64,000 nucleotides of DNA from a virus: the IMG/VR virus record IMGVR_UViG_3300045747_000158, positions 1 to 64,000 of that record; one strand, given 5' to 3'. Positions 22,903-30,410 of this stretch are shown here, piece after piece; the stretch's first letter is position 1; every line of letters begins with the position of its first letter. The position numbers and the translations under genes are program-made. Under the pieces are notes generated by a model. The model ran no database searches. It saw only the letters and a program-made list of their open reading frames with translations, and was not told the origin of the DNA.

Positions 22903-23103
22903 ATGTCAATTAAAGAAACAAAAAATTACGTATTGGTAGTAGCAAATAATAAAGATAAAACTGGATTTAGCTATCAGATAGTGAACAAAGAGCACAAGGT
23001 TATTGAGATAGAGACTACTCTGTTGCCCCAAGCCCTTAGTCACATTGTGGATCTTCAGGAAGCTTTAGATGCTTGGAGTACACCAGCAACCCTTAGAGCA
23101 TGA
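22903..23103 (+). CDS. Small unknown protein
   Basis: 66 residues (MSIKETKNYVLVVANNKDKT...). A beta hairpin then helix (SHIVDLQEALDAW). Overlaps the exonuclease gene by four bases (ATGA). Unknown. Confidence 0.55.
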   Translation: MSIKETKNYVLVVANNKDKTGFSYQIVNKEHKVIEIETTLLPQALSHIVDLQEALDAWSTPATLRA

Positions 23104-23987
23104 GTAGGGTATGCTTGATTGATGGTGATGAGATAGCCTACAAAGTAGCCCTTAGATACCAACAGACTTGGTGGTGTACAGTTGATAAGGGTATGGTACT
23201 TCATCGCTTTAAGAATAAAGAAGAAGCTGTAGAGTCTATAGGTAATAACCAAGAACTAGATCTAATCCAAGAGGTAGAGGCATTAGCCCCTAATGGTATG
23301 GAGGATATGATTGACACTTATATCTCTGGAATACTATTAGCGACTAATGCTACCGATCTTAGATTGTATTTGTCAGGTTGTTGTAACTTTAGGTATCCCT
23401 TTGCAACTCTCACTCCCTATAAAGGTAATAGAGTCAAAGAGAATAAACCTATCTATTTAGAACAAGTAAAGAATGAATTGAGAGATAGAGGTGCTGAATC
23501 TTTAGACTTCTTAGAGGCTGATGATATGATGTCATCGGGAATATCACTCTTTAAAGATTCAGTGATTTGTAGTACTGACAAGGACTTAAGAACAGTTCCT
23601 TCTCTTAACTTCAACATTTCTACTAAACTCCTTCAAGAAATTAAACCTGAGGTAGCTCGTTACAACTTCTTTAAACAATTGTTGATTGGTGATACTACAG
23701 ACGCTATTCCCTCACCATTCAACCTAGGTGAAGTAGGAGCCGAGAAGTTCTTAAGGTCGCTGAATGGATATGGTAAAGAGAGGGACTACTATCAGGCAAT
23801 TGTCCCATTCTATCAAGGGTGGTTAAATAAAAAAGATAAAGATGGCAACTACAAAACTAAATGGTACAATAATAACTTGGATATCCATGATATCCTCTTT
23901 GAAATTGGTAATCTACTCTGGATGCGGAGAACAAGAGATGAAAGTGAGAGATGGAATGTACCATTGGACTTTAAAGCAAATGTGTAA
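23100..23987 (+). CDS. 5'-3' exonuclease / flap endonuclease (T7 gp6-like)
   Basis: 295 residues with FEN-family acidic motifs: VCLIDGDEIAYK (residues 4-15), TPYKGNRVKENKP (about 107-119), FLEADDMMSSG (about 139-149), ICSTDKDLRTVPS (about 158-170) and LIGDTTDAIPSP (about 196-207). It removes RNA primers and degrades host or recombination DNA. Start overlaps the small upstream gene. ACTACTATCAG at 23785 is inside. Length matches T7 gp6. Confidence 0.9.
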   Translation: MSRVCLIDGDEIAYKVALRYQQTWWCTVDKGMVLHRFKNKEEAVESIGNNQELDLIQEVEALAPNGMEDMIDTYISGILLATNATDLRLYLSGCCNFRYPFATLTPYKGNRVKENKPIYLEQVKNELRDRGAESLDFLEADDMMSSGISLFKDSVICSTDKDLRTVPSLNFNISTKLLQEIKPEVARYNFFKQLLIGDTTDAIPSPFNLGEVGAEKFLRSLNGYGKERDYYQAIVPFYQGWLNKKDKDGNYKTKWYNNNLDIHDILFEIGNLLWMRRTRDESERWNVPLDFKANV

Positions 23988-24168
23988 ACCTAAGAAGAAA
24001 GAAGAAGTTAAGCCTTGTCCCAACTGTACAGAAGGTAATGGAGTAGTTAGAAGTAACTATGGAGCACGTATGATGGTAAATGGTAAAACAAAACATCTAG
24101 GATATTTCTTAACAGTTCAAGATGCTGAAAGAGCATACATCAATTATAAGGAGACTCTTAGTGCCTAA
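23980..24168 (+). CDS. Small protein with CxxC and AP2-like DNA-binding segment
   Basis: 62 residues if ATG 23980 (overlapping the exonuclease stop) is used. CPNCTEG near residue 13 resembles a zinc knuckle; the second half, SNYGARMMVNGKTKHLGYF and TVQDAERAYINY, is an AP2-like domain of the kind fused to HNH nucleases. No nuclease motif remains, so it may be a shed or free-standing DNA-binding module next to the HNH gene at 24161. Confidence 0.6.
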   Translation: MCKPKKKEEVKPCPNCTEGNGVVRSNYGARMMVNGKTKHLGYFLTVQDAERAYINYKETLSA

Positions 24169-24592
24169 GAGGATATCAAAGAACCCGATGAAACAAACTA
24201 ATTGGGCTCAGTATAAATCTACTCAACTTCGTAGTTCTTGGAGATCTAGAGCCATGAAATATGGGGAAAATTTAGATAACATACCTACTCGTATAGAGAT
24301 ACAAGCATGGTTAGAAGCTCAGCAGCCTATCTCTTGTTATATAGCTGGTACATTTATAAGTACAGAGGTTGTTGAGGTAGATCATAAGATCCCAATTTGT
24401 AGAGGTGGTAGTTTTGCCCTAGATAATATGGGCTGTACCTCCAGGTACTACAATAATGTAAAGGGCTCTATGACTGAAGAGGAGTTTAGATCCCTACTGA
24501 AAACTGTTAAAACTTGGGAGGATAAGGGTGATGCACTCTTCAAAAGGTTAATGGCCTCCAATCACATCTACTCTAAATTTAGAAGGAAGTAA
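24161..24592 (+). CDS. HNH endonuclease, GTG start
   Basis: 143 residues from GTG 24161, fixed by AAGGAGA six bases upstream. HNH core: VEVDHKIPICRGGSFALDNM (about residues 81-100, with D-H, then Asn) and SRYYNNVKGSMTEEEF. The basic N-terminus (PKRISKNPMKQTNWAQYKS) should bind DNA. No AP2 domain, unlike the other HNH genes here, but one is encoded just upstream (23980). Possibly an endonuclease VII-like or homing enzyme. Confidence 0.8.
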   Translation: MPKRISKNPMKQTNWAQYKSTQLRSSWRSRAMKYGENLDNIPTRIEIQAWLEAQQPISCYIAGTFISTEVVEVDHKIPICRGGSFALDNMGCTSRYYNNVKGSMTEEEFRSLLKTVKTWEDKGDALFKRLMASNHIYSKFRRK

Positions 24593-24593
24593 A

Positions 24594-24776
24594 ATGAATA
24601 TAAATGAAGTACTTAAAGCAATTAATGAAGCACAGAGATTTATAAATAAGGCAGATGCTTATATTGAAGCTGAGAGAGGTAAAAGTGCAAGTTATCTTAT
24701 AATCCCTAAAGAATCTGGTGCTCTTAGAAGGAGTAGTATGGATCTAACAAGGGCTTTAGCGGAACTTAGAAAATGA
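24594..24776 (+). CDS. Small helical unknown protein
   Basis: 60 residues; AAGGAAG upstream of ATG. Helical (INEVLKAINEAQRFINKADA). Overlaps the next gene (ATGA). Unknown. Confidence 0.5.
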   Translation: MNINEVLKAINEAQRFINKADAYIEAERGKSASYLIIPKESGALRRSSMDLTRALAELRK

Positions 24777-24931
24777 ATAAAATTAAAGATGCCCTATACC
24801 TCTTAGATACCATCAGAGAAATGTTGTTGATGGAGAGTATACACGGAGGTAGTTTATATGGGTTGGATGAGTACTCACAGCCTATTATTATTTTAAATGA
24901 GTGTATGAAACGACTGGAGAAAGAAGAATGA
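24773..24931 (+). CDS. Small helical unknown protein
   Basis: 52 residues, ATGA-coupled to the previous gene. Leu/Met-rich helix (DALYLLDTIREMLLMESIHG) then an acidic-basic tail (RLEKEE). Resembles its upstream neighbour in general plan. Unknown. Confidence 0.45.
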   Translation: MNKIKDALYLLDTIREMLLMESIHGGSLYGLDEYSQPIIILNECMKRLEKEE

Positions 24932-25011
24932 TGAAATTAATAGCAGATATAGTAATACTGGCAGCAATCTTTCTCTTCTTTTACTTTATAAATGTAGAGA
25001 GAAAGAAGTAG
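24928..25011 (+). CDS. Tiny membrane peptide
   Basis: 27 residues: one hydrophobic helix (LIADIVILAAIFLFFYFI) and a basic tail (ERKK). AAAGAAG upstream. Function unknown. Confidence 0.4.
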   Translation: MMKLIADIVILAAIFLFFYFINVERKK

Positions 25012-25277
25012 TGCTGACTTTGGTAGGGGATACAGATACAAAAGAAGCAAAGAAGTGCTTTAGGATAACCTACACTTCTGGGGAGGTAGAGGTAATACTA
25101 GCTACTTCTCTAGGGGTTACAGAGGACTTAGGGGGATTTGTTACTTTCTATATAGAAAACAGGATATTTGAAGAGGAGTTGGTGTGTTTAGTAAATCAAT
25201 CTACAATCAGAAAAATAGAGACTATTGTAGCACCTAAGGTTACTTTTATAGTTAATGGAGAGAAGAGGTATGAATGA
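25011..25277 (+). CDS. Unknown beta-rich protein, GTG start
   Basis: 88 residues from GTG 25011 overlapping the previous TAG. Repeated strands (FRITYTSGEVEVILATSLGV). GAAAGAAG upstream. No family recognised. Confidence 0.5.
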   Translation: MLTLVGDTDTKEAKKCFRITYTSGEVEVILATSLGVTEDLGGFVTFYIENRIFEEELVCLVNQSTIRKIETIVAPKVTFIVNGEKRYE

Positions 25278-25867
25278 TTGTTAGAAAACTAAGTGAATAT
25301 GGAAGAGAGGAGGCTCTATTAGGCTTATCTCTCTCCTTCTATGATCACCAAGACAATATACAAGACTGGTGGTACGAGAGTGGTAAGGAGGTTAAAGCAG
25401 CTAAACAAGCAGGGGTTCTAGCCTTTAAAGGTTTAGGGCATAACAAATACCTTGCAAGTATAGGTGTCTGGTTGTACATACAGGCTGCTAGATGCTGGTG
25501 GTCTGAGTTTGATACCTATAAAGTTGGAGTTACAGCTAACTCTTCTTCTACCATGCATACCCTTTCCCGTAGGCAAACAAATGAAAACGATTTTGAACAA
25601 GGTACTTCTTTATCTTCTATTGAGGCATTCAACTCTTGCCTTCAAGATTATAAAGATCCTGAATCTACTTTCTATCACGATATAACCCGACTAAAACTTA
25701 ATTTACCTGAGGGTTGGTTGCAGGAGAGACAAGTGTTTTGTAACTATATGTCCCTTCAAAATATTATTAAACAACGAACTGGTCATCGACTAGATTACTG
25801 GGATATCTTTTGTGATAGAGTATTAGAACAAGTAGATTATCCAGAATTATTAAAGGAACAAGAATGA
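25274..25867 (+). CDS. Conserved phage protein, possibly ThyX-fold related
   Basis: 197 residues. Features: WWSEFDTYKVGVTANSSSTM (about residues 77-96) and QERQVFCNYMSLQNIIKQR (about 156-174), with many aromatic residues. The arrangement of a helix-rich body with a Ser/Thr-rich central motif faintly recalls phage proteins related to flavin-dependent thymidylate synthase, but the ThyX RHRxxS signature is not present. Its neighbours (dNTP pyrophosphohydrolase-like, RNR) fit nucleotide metabolism. Treat as unknown otherwise. Confidence 0.4.
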   Translation: MIVRKLSEYGREEALLGLSLSFYDHQDNIQDWWYESGKEVKAAKQAGVLAFKGLGHNKYLASIGVWLYIQAARCWWSEFDTYKVGVTANSSSTMHTLSRRQTNENDFEQGTSLSSIEAFNSCLQDYKDPESTFYHDITRLKLNLPEGWLQERQVFCNYMSLQNIIKQRTGHRLDYWDIFCDRVLEQVDYPELLKEQE

Positions 25868-26277
25868 AAGAGACAATATATTTTTCAGATGGAAGTTATA
25901 AGTATGTATTCCCAGAGCCTAAAGTACCTGAAGTAGCTGGAGGAATAACTTTAGTCGACTCTATTAACCCTCATATACCTGGAGCCAAGTTAGACTCCGA
26001 GAAGCCTATGATGGATTTGGTATTTGGTGATTTCTCTAAGGCACTGGTAGAGGTAACTAAGGTAGGAACTATGGGAGCTAAGAAATACAGTGAACATGGT
26101 TGGCTGGAAGTACCTGATGCTAAAACCCGTTATCTATCAGCTATGCAGCGTCACTATTACAATCATAAAGATAGTGATATAAATGATGTGGACGATGAAT
26201 CTCACTTACTCCACTTAGCTCACATGGCTTGGAATGCTTTGGCCTCACTAGAGCTTCACCTTAGGACTCTAGGATGA
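25864..26277 (+). CDS. dATP/dGTP diphosphohydrolase-like protein (MazG-related)
   Basis: 137 residues. The segment GAKLDSEKPMMDLVFGDF (residues 39-56), GTMGAKKYSEHGWLEV and the His/Glu-rich DDESHLLHLAHMAWNALAS (about 107-125) match a phage family related to MazG-type dNTP pyrophosphohydrolases. Known relatives split dATP or dGTP to the monophosphate, shaping dNTP pools. Located four genes before the RNR. Family assignment is from motif memory only. Confidence 0.6.
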   Translation: MKETIYFSDGSYKYVFPEPKVPEVAGGITLVDSINPHIPGAKLDSEKPMMDLVFGDFSKALVEVTKVGTMGAKKYSEHGWLEVPDAKTRYLSAMQRHYYNHKDSDINDVDDESHLLHLAHMAWNALASLELHLRTLG

Positions 26278-26630
26278 TCACTACAACTCTTCTCTGTCTT
26301 ACTCTAAACATATATCATGAGAGCAGAGGAGAATCTATAGAAACCCAAGAGGCAGTAGCTACCATTACCCTAAACAGATCTAAGAAATTAGGGAAGGGTG
26401 TTTGTAAGGTAGTCTACACTCCCTCAGCTTTCTCTTGGACTCGACATGGCTCCATGAAGATAAGGGATAAGGTAGCCTTTGAGAGAGCTAAGAGAGTGGC
26501 AGAAGGGTGTCTAAGGGGTAGGGTTAATGGTAAGGTGGGTGACAGACTTTACTTTAACGAGAAGAGATTAGGTAAACGATTTAAAACTAAACATAAACCT
26601 ATTGTTATAGGTAAACTAATAATGTATTAA
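26274..26630 (+). CDS. Cell-wall hydrolase (SleB-type endolysin)
   Basis: 118 residues. The N-terminus carries NIYHESRGESIETQEAVA (residues 11-28) and TLNRSKK, the SleB hydrolase signature with the catalytic Glu, and later VYTPSAFSWTRHG. The first ten residues (MITTTLLCLTL) are hydrophobic and could be part of a short signal, but no clear cleavage site is present. It would cleave peptidoglycan at lysis. Unusually it sits in the rightward early block, while holin-like genes are in the leftward late block. Confidence 0.85.
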   Translation: MITTTLLCLTLNIYHESRGESIETQEAVATITLNRSKKLGKGVCKVVYTPSAFSWTRHGSMKIRDKVAFERAKRVAEGCLRGRVNGKVGDRLYFNEKRLGKRFKTKHKPIVIGKLIMY

Positions 26631-26638
26631 GGAAATAA

Positions 26639-28612
26639 ATGAATAAGAAACCTTCGGCGCGAGCAGAAATAATAACACGTAGAACCTATAATAGAAATTT
26701 GAATGATGAAGGTACTAAGTTTGAAACATGGGAACAAACAGTAGATAGAGTTATCTTTCATCAAGAGTGGCTATGGACTAGAGCTAAGAAAAGTATACTG
26801 TCTGAAGAAGAAGCAGAGGAGTTAGAGCAACTCAGACTCTTAATGCTATCTAGAAAAATGAGCGTATCCGGTAGAACTCTCTGGCTAGGGGGTACTGAGG
26901 TAGCTCGAAAAAGAGAGGCATCACAGTTCAATTGTGCTCATACCTATGTTGAAACTGTATATGACGTAGTAGATTGTCTATGGCTATTATTGCAGGGGTG
27001 TGGTGTAGGATTCACTCCAGTAATAGGAAGTTTAAACGGCTTCTCTAAACCAATAAAAGAGATAGAAGTAATTAGATCAGTTAGGACATGTAAAGGTGGT
27101 GATGAGAACAATTCAGAGGAGTGGGATTCAACCAACAGAATTTGGACAATTAGAGTTGGAGATAGTGCAGAAGCTTGGGCCAAAAGTATTGGCAAGTTGC
27201 TTGCTGGAAAGTATCCCGCCAATAAACTTATACTCGATTACTCAAGTATACGGCCTGCTGGCGAGCGTCTTAAAGGTTACGGATGGATATCATCAGGGGA
27301 TGCATCAATAAGTACTGCCTATTCTGCCATTGCCACTATCATGAATAAGAGAGCTGGCAGCCTATTGACAGCTATAGATATATTGGATATACTCAACTGG
27401 TTAGGTACTGTTCTTTCGTCCCGTAGATCAGCTGAGATTGCCTTGATGGATGCCTCTAATCCTGAATGGAGAGCATTTGTAACTGCCAAGAAAGATATTG
27501 ATGTTGCAGGTAACTACCAACGCTATCAATCCAATAATTCTTTAGTATTCTATACCAAACCAAGCTATGAGAGATTAACAGAAATCTTTGACTTGATGAT
27601 AGAATCTGGTGGGTCAGAGCCAGGATTTATAAATGGTGAAGCAGCTTTAAGAAGAGCCCCTTGGTTCAAAGGTGTTAATCCATGTGGAGAGATACTCTTA
27701 GGTAACAAATCATTCTGTAATTTAGTAGAGGTTGATGTAGGTAAGTTTCATGGTAATGATTCAGGACTTAGAGAAGCTATTATTATTGCAGCTCGAGCTA
27801 ACTACAGACAGACCTGTGTTAATTTAGAAGATGGAATACTGCAGGAGGCTTGGCATTTAAACAATGAGTTCCTAAGGTTATGTGGTGTAGGTATTACAGG
27901 TATAGCACGTAGACCTGACTTAAATGAATATGACTACACTAACCTCCAAAGAATAGCTACAAGTGCAGCTTATGGTATGGCAGAAGAATTAAATACCCCT
28001 TACCCCAAGAATGTAACTACAGTTAAACCATCTGGTACTCTCTCTAAGATTATGGATACTACTGAAGGAGTTCATACCCCCCTTGGTAGGTACATATTTA
28101 ACAATGTCAACTTTGGGAAGCATGATCCTTTACTATCCAAGTTGAAAGACGCTGGCTATAAGGTACTACCTAATCCTGCAGATAGAGAAGGTGTGTTAGT
28201 AACTTTTCCGGTATGTTGGGAAGATGTAGATTTTACTGAAGTTAATGGTACTCTAATCAACACTACCTCTGCTGTAGATCAGTTGAAGAAGTATAAGCTC
28301 CTCCAGAACAATTGGACCCAGCATAATACCTCAGTAACTATTTCCTATGATCTGGATGAAGTAGAGTCTATTAAAGAGTGGTTATTATCTAATTGGAATA
28401 GTTATGTAGGCGTATCCTTTATTTATCGTACAGATCCTACTAAAACTGCTAAGGACTTAGGTTATCTATACCTACCCCAGGAAGTAGTTACTAAAGAGGT
28501 CTTTGAAGAATATGCTGCCCGATTAGAACCAGTAAGTATAGATGAAGGTACTGACTCATTCTTTGAGTTAGAAAGTGATGAATGTATTTCAGGTGTGTGC
28601 CCAGTAAAATGA
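26639..28612 (+). CDS. nrdJ: Class II (adenosylcobalamin-dependent) ribonucleotide reductase, monomeric RTPR type
   Basis: 657 residues. N-terminal redox Cys in SQFNCAHTYVET (about residue 101); catalytic centre NPCGEILLGNKSFCNLVEVD (about 349-368) with thiyl-radical and redox Cys; VKPSGTLSKIMDTTEGVH (about 463-480); C-terminal thioredoxin-like pair CISGVC at the end. No small subunit is needed. It reduces ribonucleoside triphosphates using coenzyme B12 from the host, giving dNTPs in air or without it. L. leichmannii enzyme is longer (about 740), but the key residues are all here. Confidence 0.92.
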   Translation: MNKKPSARAEIITRRTYNRNLNDEGTKFETWEQTVDRVIFHQEWLWTRAKKSILSEEEAEELEQLRLLMLSRKMSVSGRTLWLGGTEVARKREASQFNCAHTYVETVYDVVDCLWLLLQGCGVGFTPVIGSLNGFSKPIKEIEVIRSVRTCKGGDENNSEEWDSTNRIWTIRVGDSAEAWAKSIGKLLAGKYPANKLILDYSSIRPAGERLKGYGWISSGDASISTAYSAIATIMNKRAGSLLTAIDILDILNWLGTVLSSRRSAEIALMDASNPEWRAFVTAKKDIDVAGNYQRYQSNNSLVFYTKPSYERLTEIFDLMIESGGSEPGFINGEAALRRAPWFKGVNPCGEILLGNKSFCNLVEVDVGKFHGNDSGLREAIIIAARANYRQTCVNLEDGILQEAWHLNNEFLRLCGVGITGIARRPDLNEYDYTNLQRIATSAAYGMAEELNTPYPKNVTTVKPSGTLSKIMDTTEGVHTPLGRYIFNNVNFGKHDPLLSKLKDAGYKVLPNPADREGVLVTFPVCWEDVDFTEVNGTLINTTSAVDQLKKYKLLQNNWTQHNTSVTISYDLDEVESIKEWLLSNWNSYVGVSFIYRTDPTKTAKDLGYLYLPQEVVTKEVFEEYAARLEPVSIDEGTDSFFELESDECISGVCPVK

Positions 28613-28770
28613 TAGACTCAAGATATTATATAGAATACCTACCCCTAATGAAAACCCATGTAATCCGTGATAACCATCAGCCTAAATTAGTTAAGCTGGT
28701 AGAACATTGGGAAGATGCAATAATGATTTTAGATAATCTCACTAAGGAATATAATGAAAAAAATAAGTAA
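28609..28770 (+). CDS. Small unknown protein after RNR
   Basis: 53 residues from ATG 28609 overlapping the RNR stop. Sequence MIDSRYYIEYLPLMKTHVI, then a helix (LVEHWEDAIMILDNL). Coupled downstream too. Unknown; a role with RNR is only positional. Confidence 0.5.
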   Translation: MIDSRYYIEYLPLMKTHVIRDNHQPKLVKLVEHWEDAIMILDNLTKEYNEKNK

Positions 28771-29041
28771 GAAACAATTTAAGCTAGCAATCACTGCAGT
28801 ATCTAATGGAGTTTATTACTCTGCCAATCCAGATAGACAAGAGGTGCTGCAAGACGCTGCTATCTCTGACCTAAAAGATCTAAGTCCAGAGGAGAAAGAG
28901 AAGTACATGGAGCTGCGGGAGTTTGGTAAGAACCTTTATTTAGTATATCCTAAGGGTACTACAGAAGATGAGGTATTACTGGAATATGTAGATACAGTCT
29001 TCAACTTTATTAAGAAGGAGGAAGATAATGAAGGTATTTGA
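28754..29041 (+). CDS. Unknown acidic helical protein
   Basis: 95 residues; AAGGAAT upstream of ATG. Central LSPEEKEKYMELREFGKNLY and an acidic C-terminus. No known motif. Confidence 0.55.
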   Translation: MKKISKKQFKLAITAVSNGVYYSANPDRQEVLQDAAISDLKDLSPEEKEKYMELREFGKNLYLVYPKGTTEDEVLLEYVDTVFNFIKKEEDNEGI

Positions 29042-29183
29042 AGGTAGTTATTCAGAAGAAAAGATCTATGAAGACTTAACAGACGATATATTCGTAGTGT
29101 TAAGTGATGCAGACTATATCCCTGAAAGTCCTCAAGGAATCAAGTCAGGTACATTTACAATTTCAATTGACTGGGAGAGATGA
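29028..29183 (+). CDS. Small acidic unknown protein
   Basis: 51 residues, AAGGAGGAAG right before ATG 29028. Acidic (YEDLTDDIFVVLSDADYIPE). Overlaps both neighbours. Unknown. Confidence 0.5.
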   Translation: MKVFEGSYSEEKIYEDLTDDIFVVLSDADYIPESPQGIKSGTFTISIDWER

Positions 29184-29338
29184 TGTTAAAGATGATAATG
29201 TTTATAGGTTGGTGTGTGGTTGGAATAGAGTTGTTTATCGGCTTGAACATACTAGTCTCTCAAGATAATCCTTGTTCTACATTTACCCATCATCCAGCTG
29301 CTTGTAGCTCAGATCTTACTCAAGATATAGGTAAATAG
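29183..29338 (+). CDS. Small membrane-anchored protein
   Basis: 51 residues: hydrophobic N-terminus (LKMIMFIGWCVVGIELFIGL) and a short polar domain with two further Cys (NPCSTFTHHPAACSS). Probably anchored with the polar part outside. Function unknown. Confidence 0.45.
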   Translation: MLKMIMFIGWCVVGIELFIGLNILVSQDNPCSTFTHHPAACSSDLTQDIGK

Positions 29339-29348
29339 GAGAAGTGTC

Positions 29349-29975
29349 ATTGCAAAGGTAAAAATTAACTATGACCAACAAAAATCTTGGTTTGATACTC
29401 CTACAGGCACACCAGAAGAGATGGGGGAAGCGTTTGAAGTAGCATCTAGTTATATGTATAAACTATTGGACTACTCAGATAAAAAGGAGGAGATACCTGA
29501 TGATGTACTAGCTAAGGAGAGAAGGATCTTTTCTTTCTGTAAGGTAGGTCCTAGGGCTGGCTACTTTAGGTTAGATCCAATGAGCAAGTTGGTAAGTGCA
29601 GATGTATTGTATATGCTAACCTCTACCCTACCTGCCAAGTATATAGCTGCTAAATTTGGGATGTGTGAGAGGAAAGTTAGAGCTATTAGATGTGGAGAGA
29701 CGGAGGAGTGGTATTGGGAGTATCTATTGATCAGACGATTAAAAACGATAATTCGAGCTACCTACAGACTCTCCAAGAAGACTACTAGCTCTGCAGCCTA
29801 TTCCCTTTCTAAGTTGGTAGGTATAGATAAGTATGAAATACTACTCTATGCTTCAGGTAAATATAAGTTAGTCAGACTTCGTAAGGATATAATTAAACCT
29901 AAAGAGTATGATGAACTAGTTAAGAATAAAACATTAGATATTATATATCCCATTAAACAAATAGAATTATTATGA
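29349..29975 (+). CDS. DNA-binding-like protein with HTH segment, probable ATT start
   Basis: 208 residues if translation begins at ATT 29349, which has GGAG seven bases upstream; the first ATG (29421) is preceded by GAAGAG with no spacer. The ATT start gives (M)AKVKINYDQQKSWFDTPTG. A helix-turn-helix-like stretch LPAKYIAAKFGMCERKVRAI (about residues 94-113) and a basic helix (LLIRRLKTIIRATYRLSKK) follow. Likely a DNA-binding regulator at the end of the early block; could govern the late switch (inference). Confidence 0.6.
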   Translation: MAKVKINYDQQKSWFDTPTGTPEEMGEAFEVASSYMYKLLDYSDKKEEIPDDVLAKERRIFSFCKVGPRAGYFRLDPMSKLVSADVLYMLTSTLPAKYIAAKFGMCERKVRAIRCGETEEWYWEYLLIRRLKTIIRATYRLSKKTTSSAAYSLSKLVGIDKYEILLYASGKYKLVRLRKDIIKPKEYDELVKNKTLDIIYPIKQIELL

Positions 29976-30196
29976 TAGAAAGATTTTTAAGAGTGCAAGA
30001 ACAAAAAGAAGTTCTTAAAGAAAGAATAAAGTTACTCGAGAGACTACTGGGCAGTAGCAATCAATGTAAAGAAGATTTAATATTAGTTATTAAAGATATG
30101 AATAATGCCCTTAATCATAAAGAAGAAGAGCTAACTCATGTATCTGATAGACTTAATAGACTATATACTCTTAAGGGTAATGGAGGATGGGACTAA
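29972..30196 (+). CDS. Small coiled-coil protein
   Basis: 74 residues, ATGA-coupled. Strong heptads (EQKEVLKERIKLLERLL, then NHKEEELTHVSDRLNRLY). Last rightward gene before the convergent terminator. Likely a homo- or hetero-dimer partner of the upstream protein. Confidence 0.55.
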   Translation: MIERFLRVQEQKEVLKERIKLLERLLGSSNQCKEDLILVIKDMNNALNHKEEELTHVSDRLNRLYTLKGNGGWD

Positions 30197-30213
30197 GGGA
30201 TAACTAAATAAAG

Positions 30214-30292
30214 ATCTATATGTCTATAGGTACTATATAGTTATATTAATAAGATATATAATAACTAAATAACTACCTATAGATATATAGAT
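30214..30292 (-). promoter_or_regulatory. Long imperfect hairpin (19-bp arms)
   Basis: ATCTATATGTCTATAGGTA (30214-30232) pairs with TACCTATAGATATATAGAT (30274-30292) with a single G-U-type mismatch; inner AGTTAT/ATAACT adds pairing. It lies 27-105 bases downstream of the leftward promoter at 30319-30347, and after the last rightward gene, so it could be the 5' leader structure of a leftward RNA or a 3' end structure of the early mRNA. Confidence 0.6.
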
Positions 30293-30318
30293 TCACCCTA
30301 GGCTACCGCAGTGAGGTT

Positions 30319-30347
30319 ATTATACCACACCTTTTCCATTTTGTCAA
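30319..30347 (-). promoter_or_regulatory. Perfect sigma-70 promoter reading leftward, second copy
   Basis: On the minus strand TTGACA (30347-30342), 17-bp spacer, TATAAT (30324-30319). Sequence around it and about 60 bases downstream match the copy at 6189-6217 (shared ACTGC, AGCCT and ATCTATA blocks). It sits just beyond the terminator of the late genes and points into the antisense strand of the early genes. Confidence 0.8.
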
Positions 30348-30369
30348 CCCCCCTAAATTTTAGGCAACA

Positions 30370-30409
30370 AAAAGCCCCTATAGATCACTTAAGATCTATA
30401 GGGGCTTTT
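30370..30409. terminator. Bidirectional rho-independent terminator between early and late blocks
   Basis: AAAAGCCCCTATAGATC (30370-30386), loop ACTTAA, then the perfect reverse complement (30393-30409). A-run on one side and T-run on the other make it work for rightward early and leftward late transcripts. Confidence 0.92.
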
Positions 30410-30410
30410 C

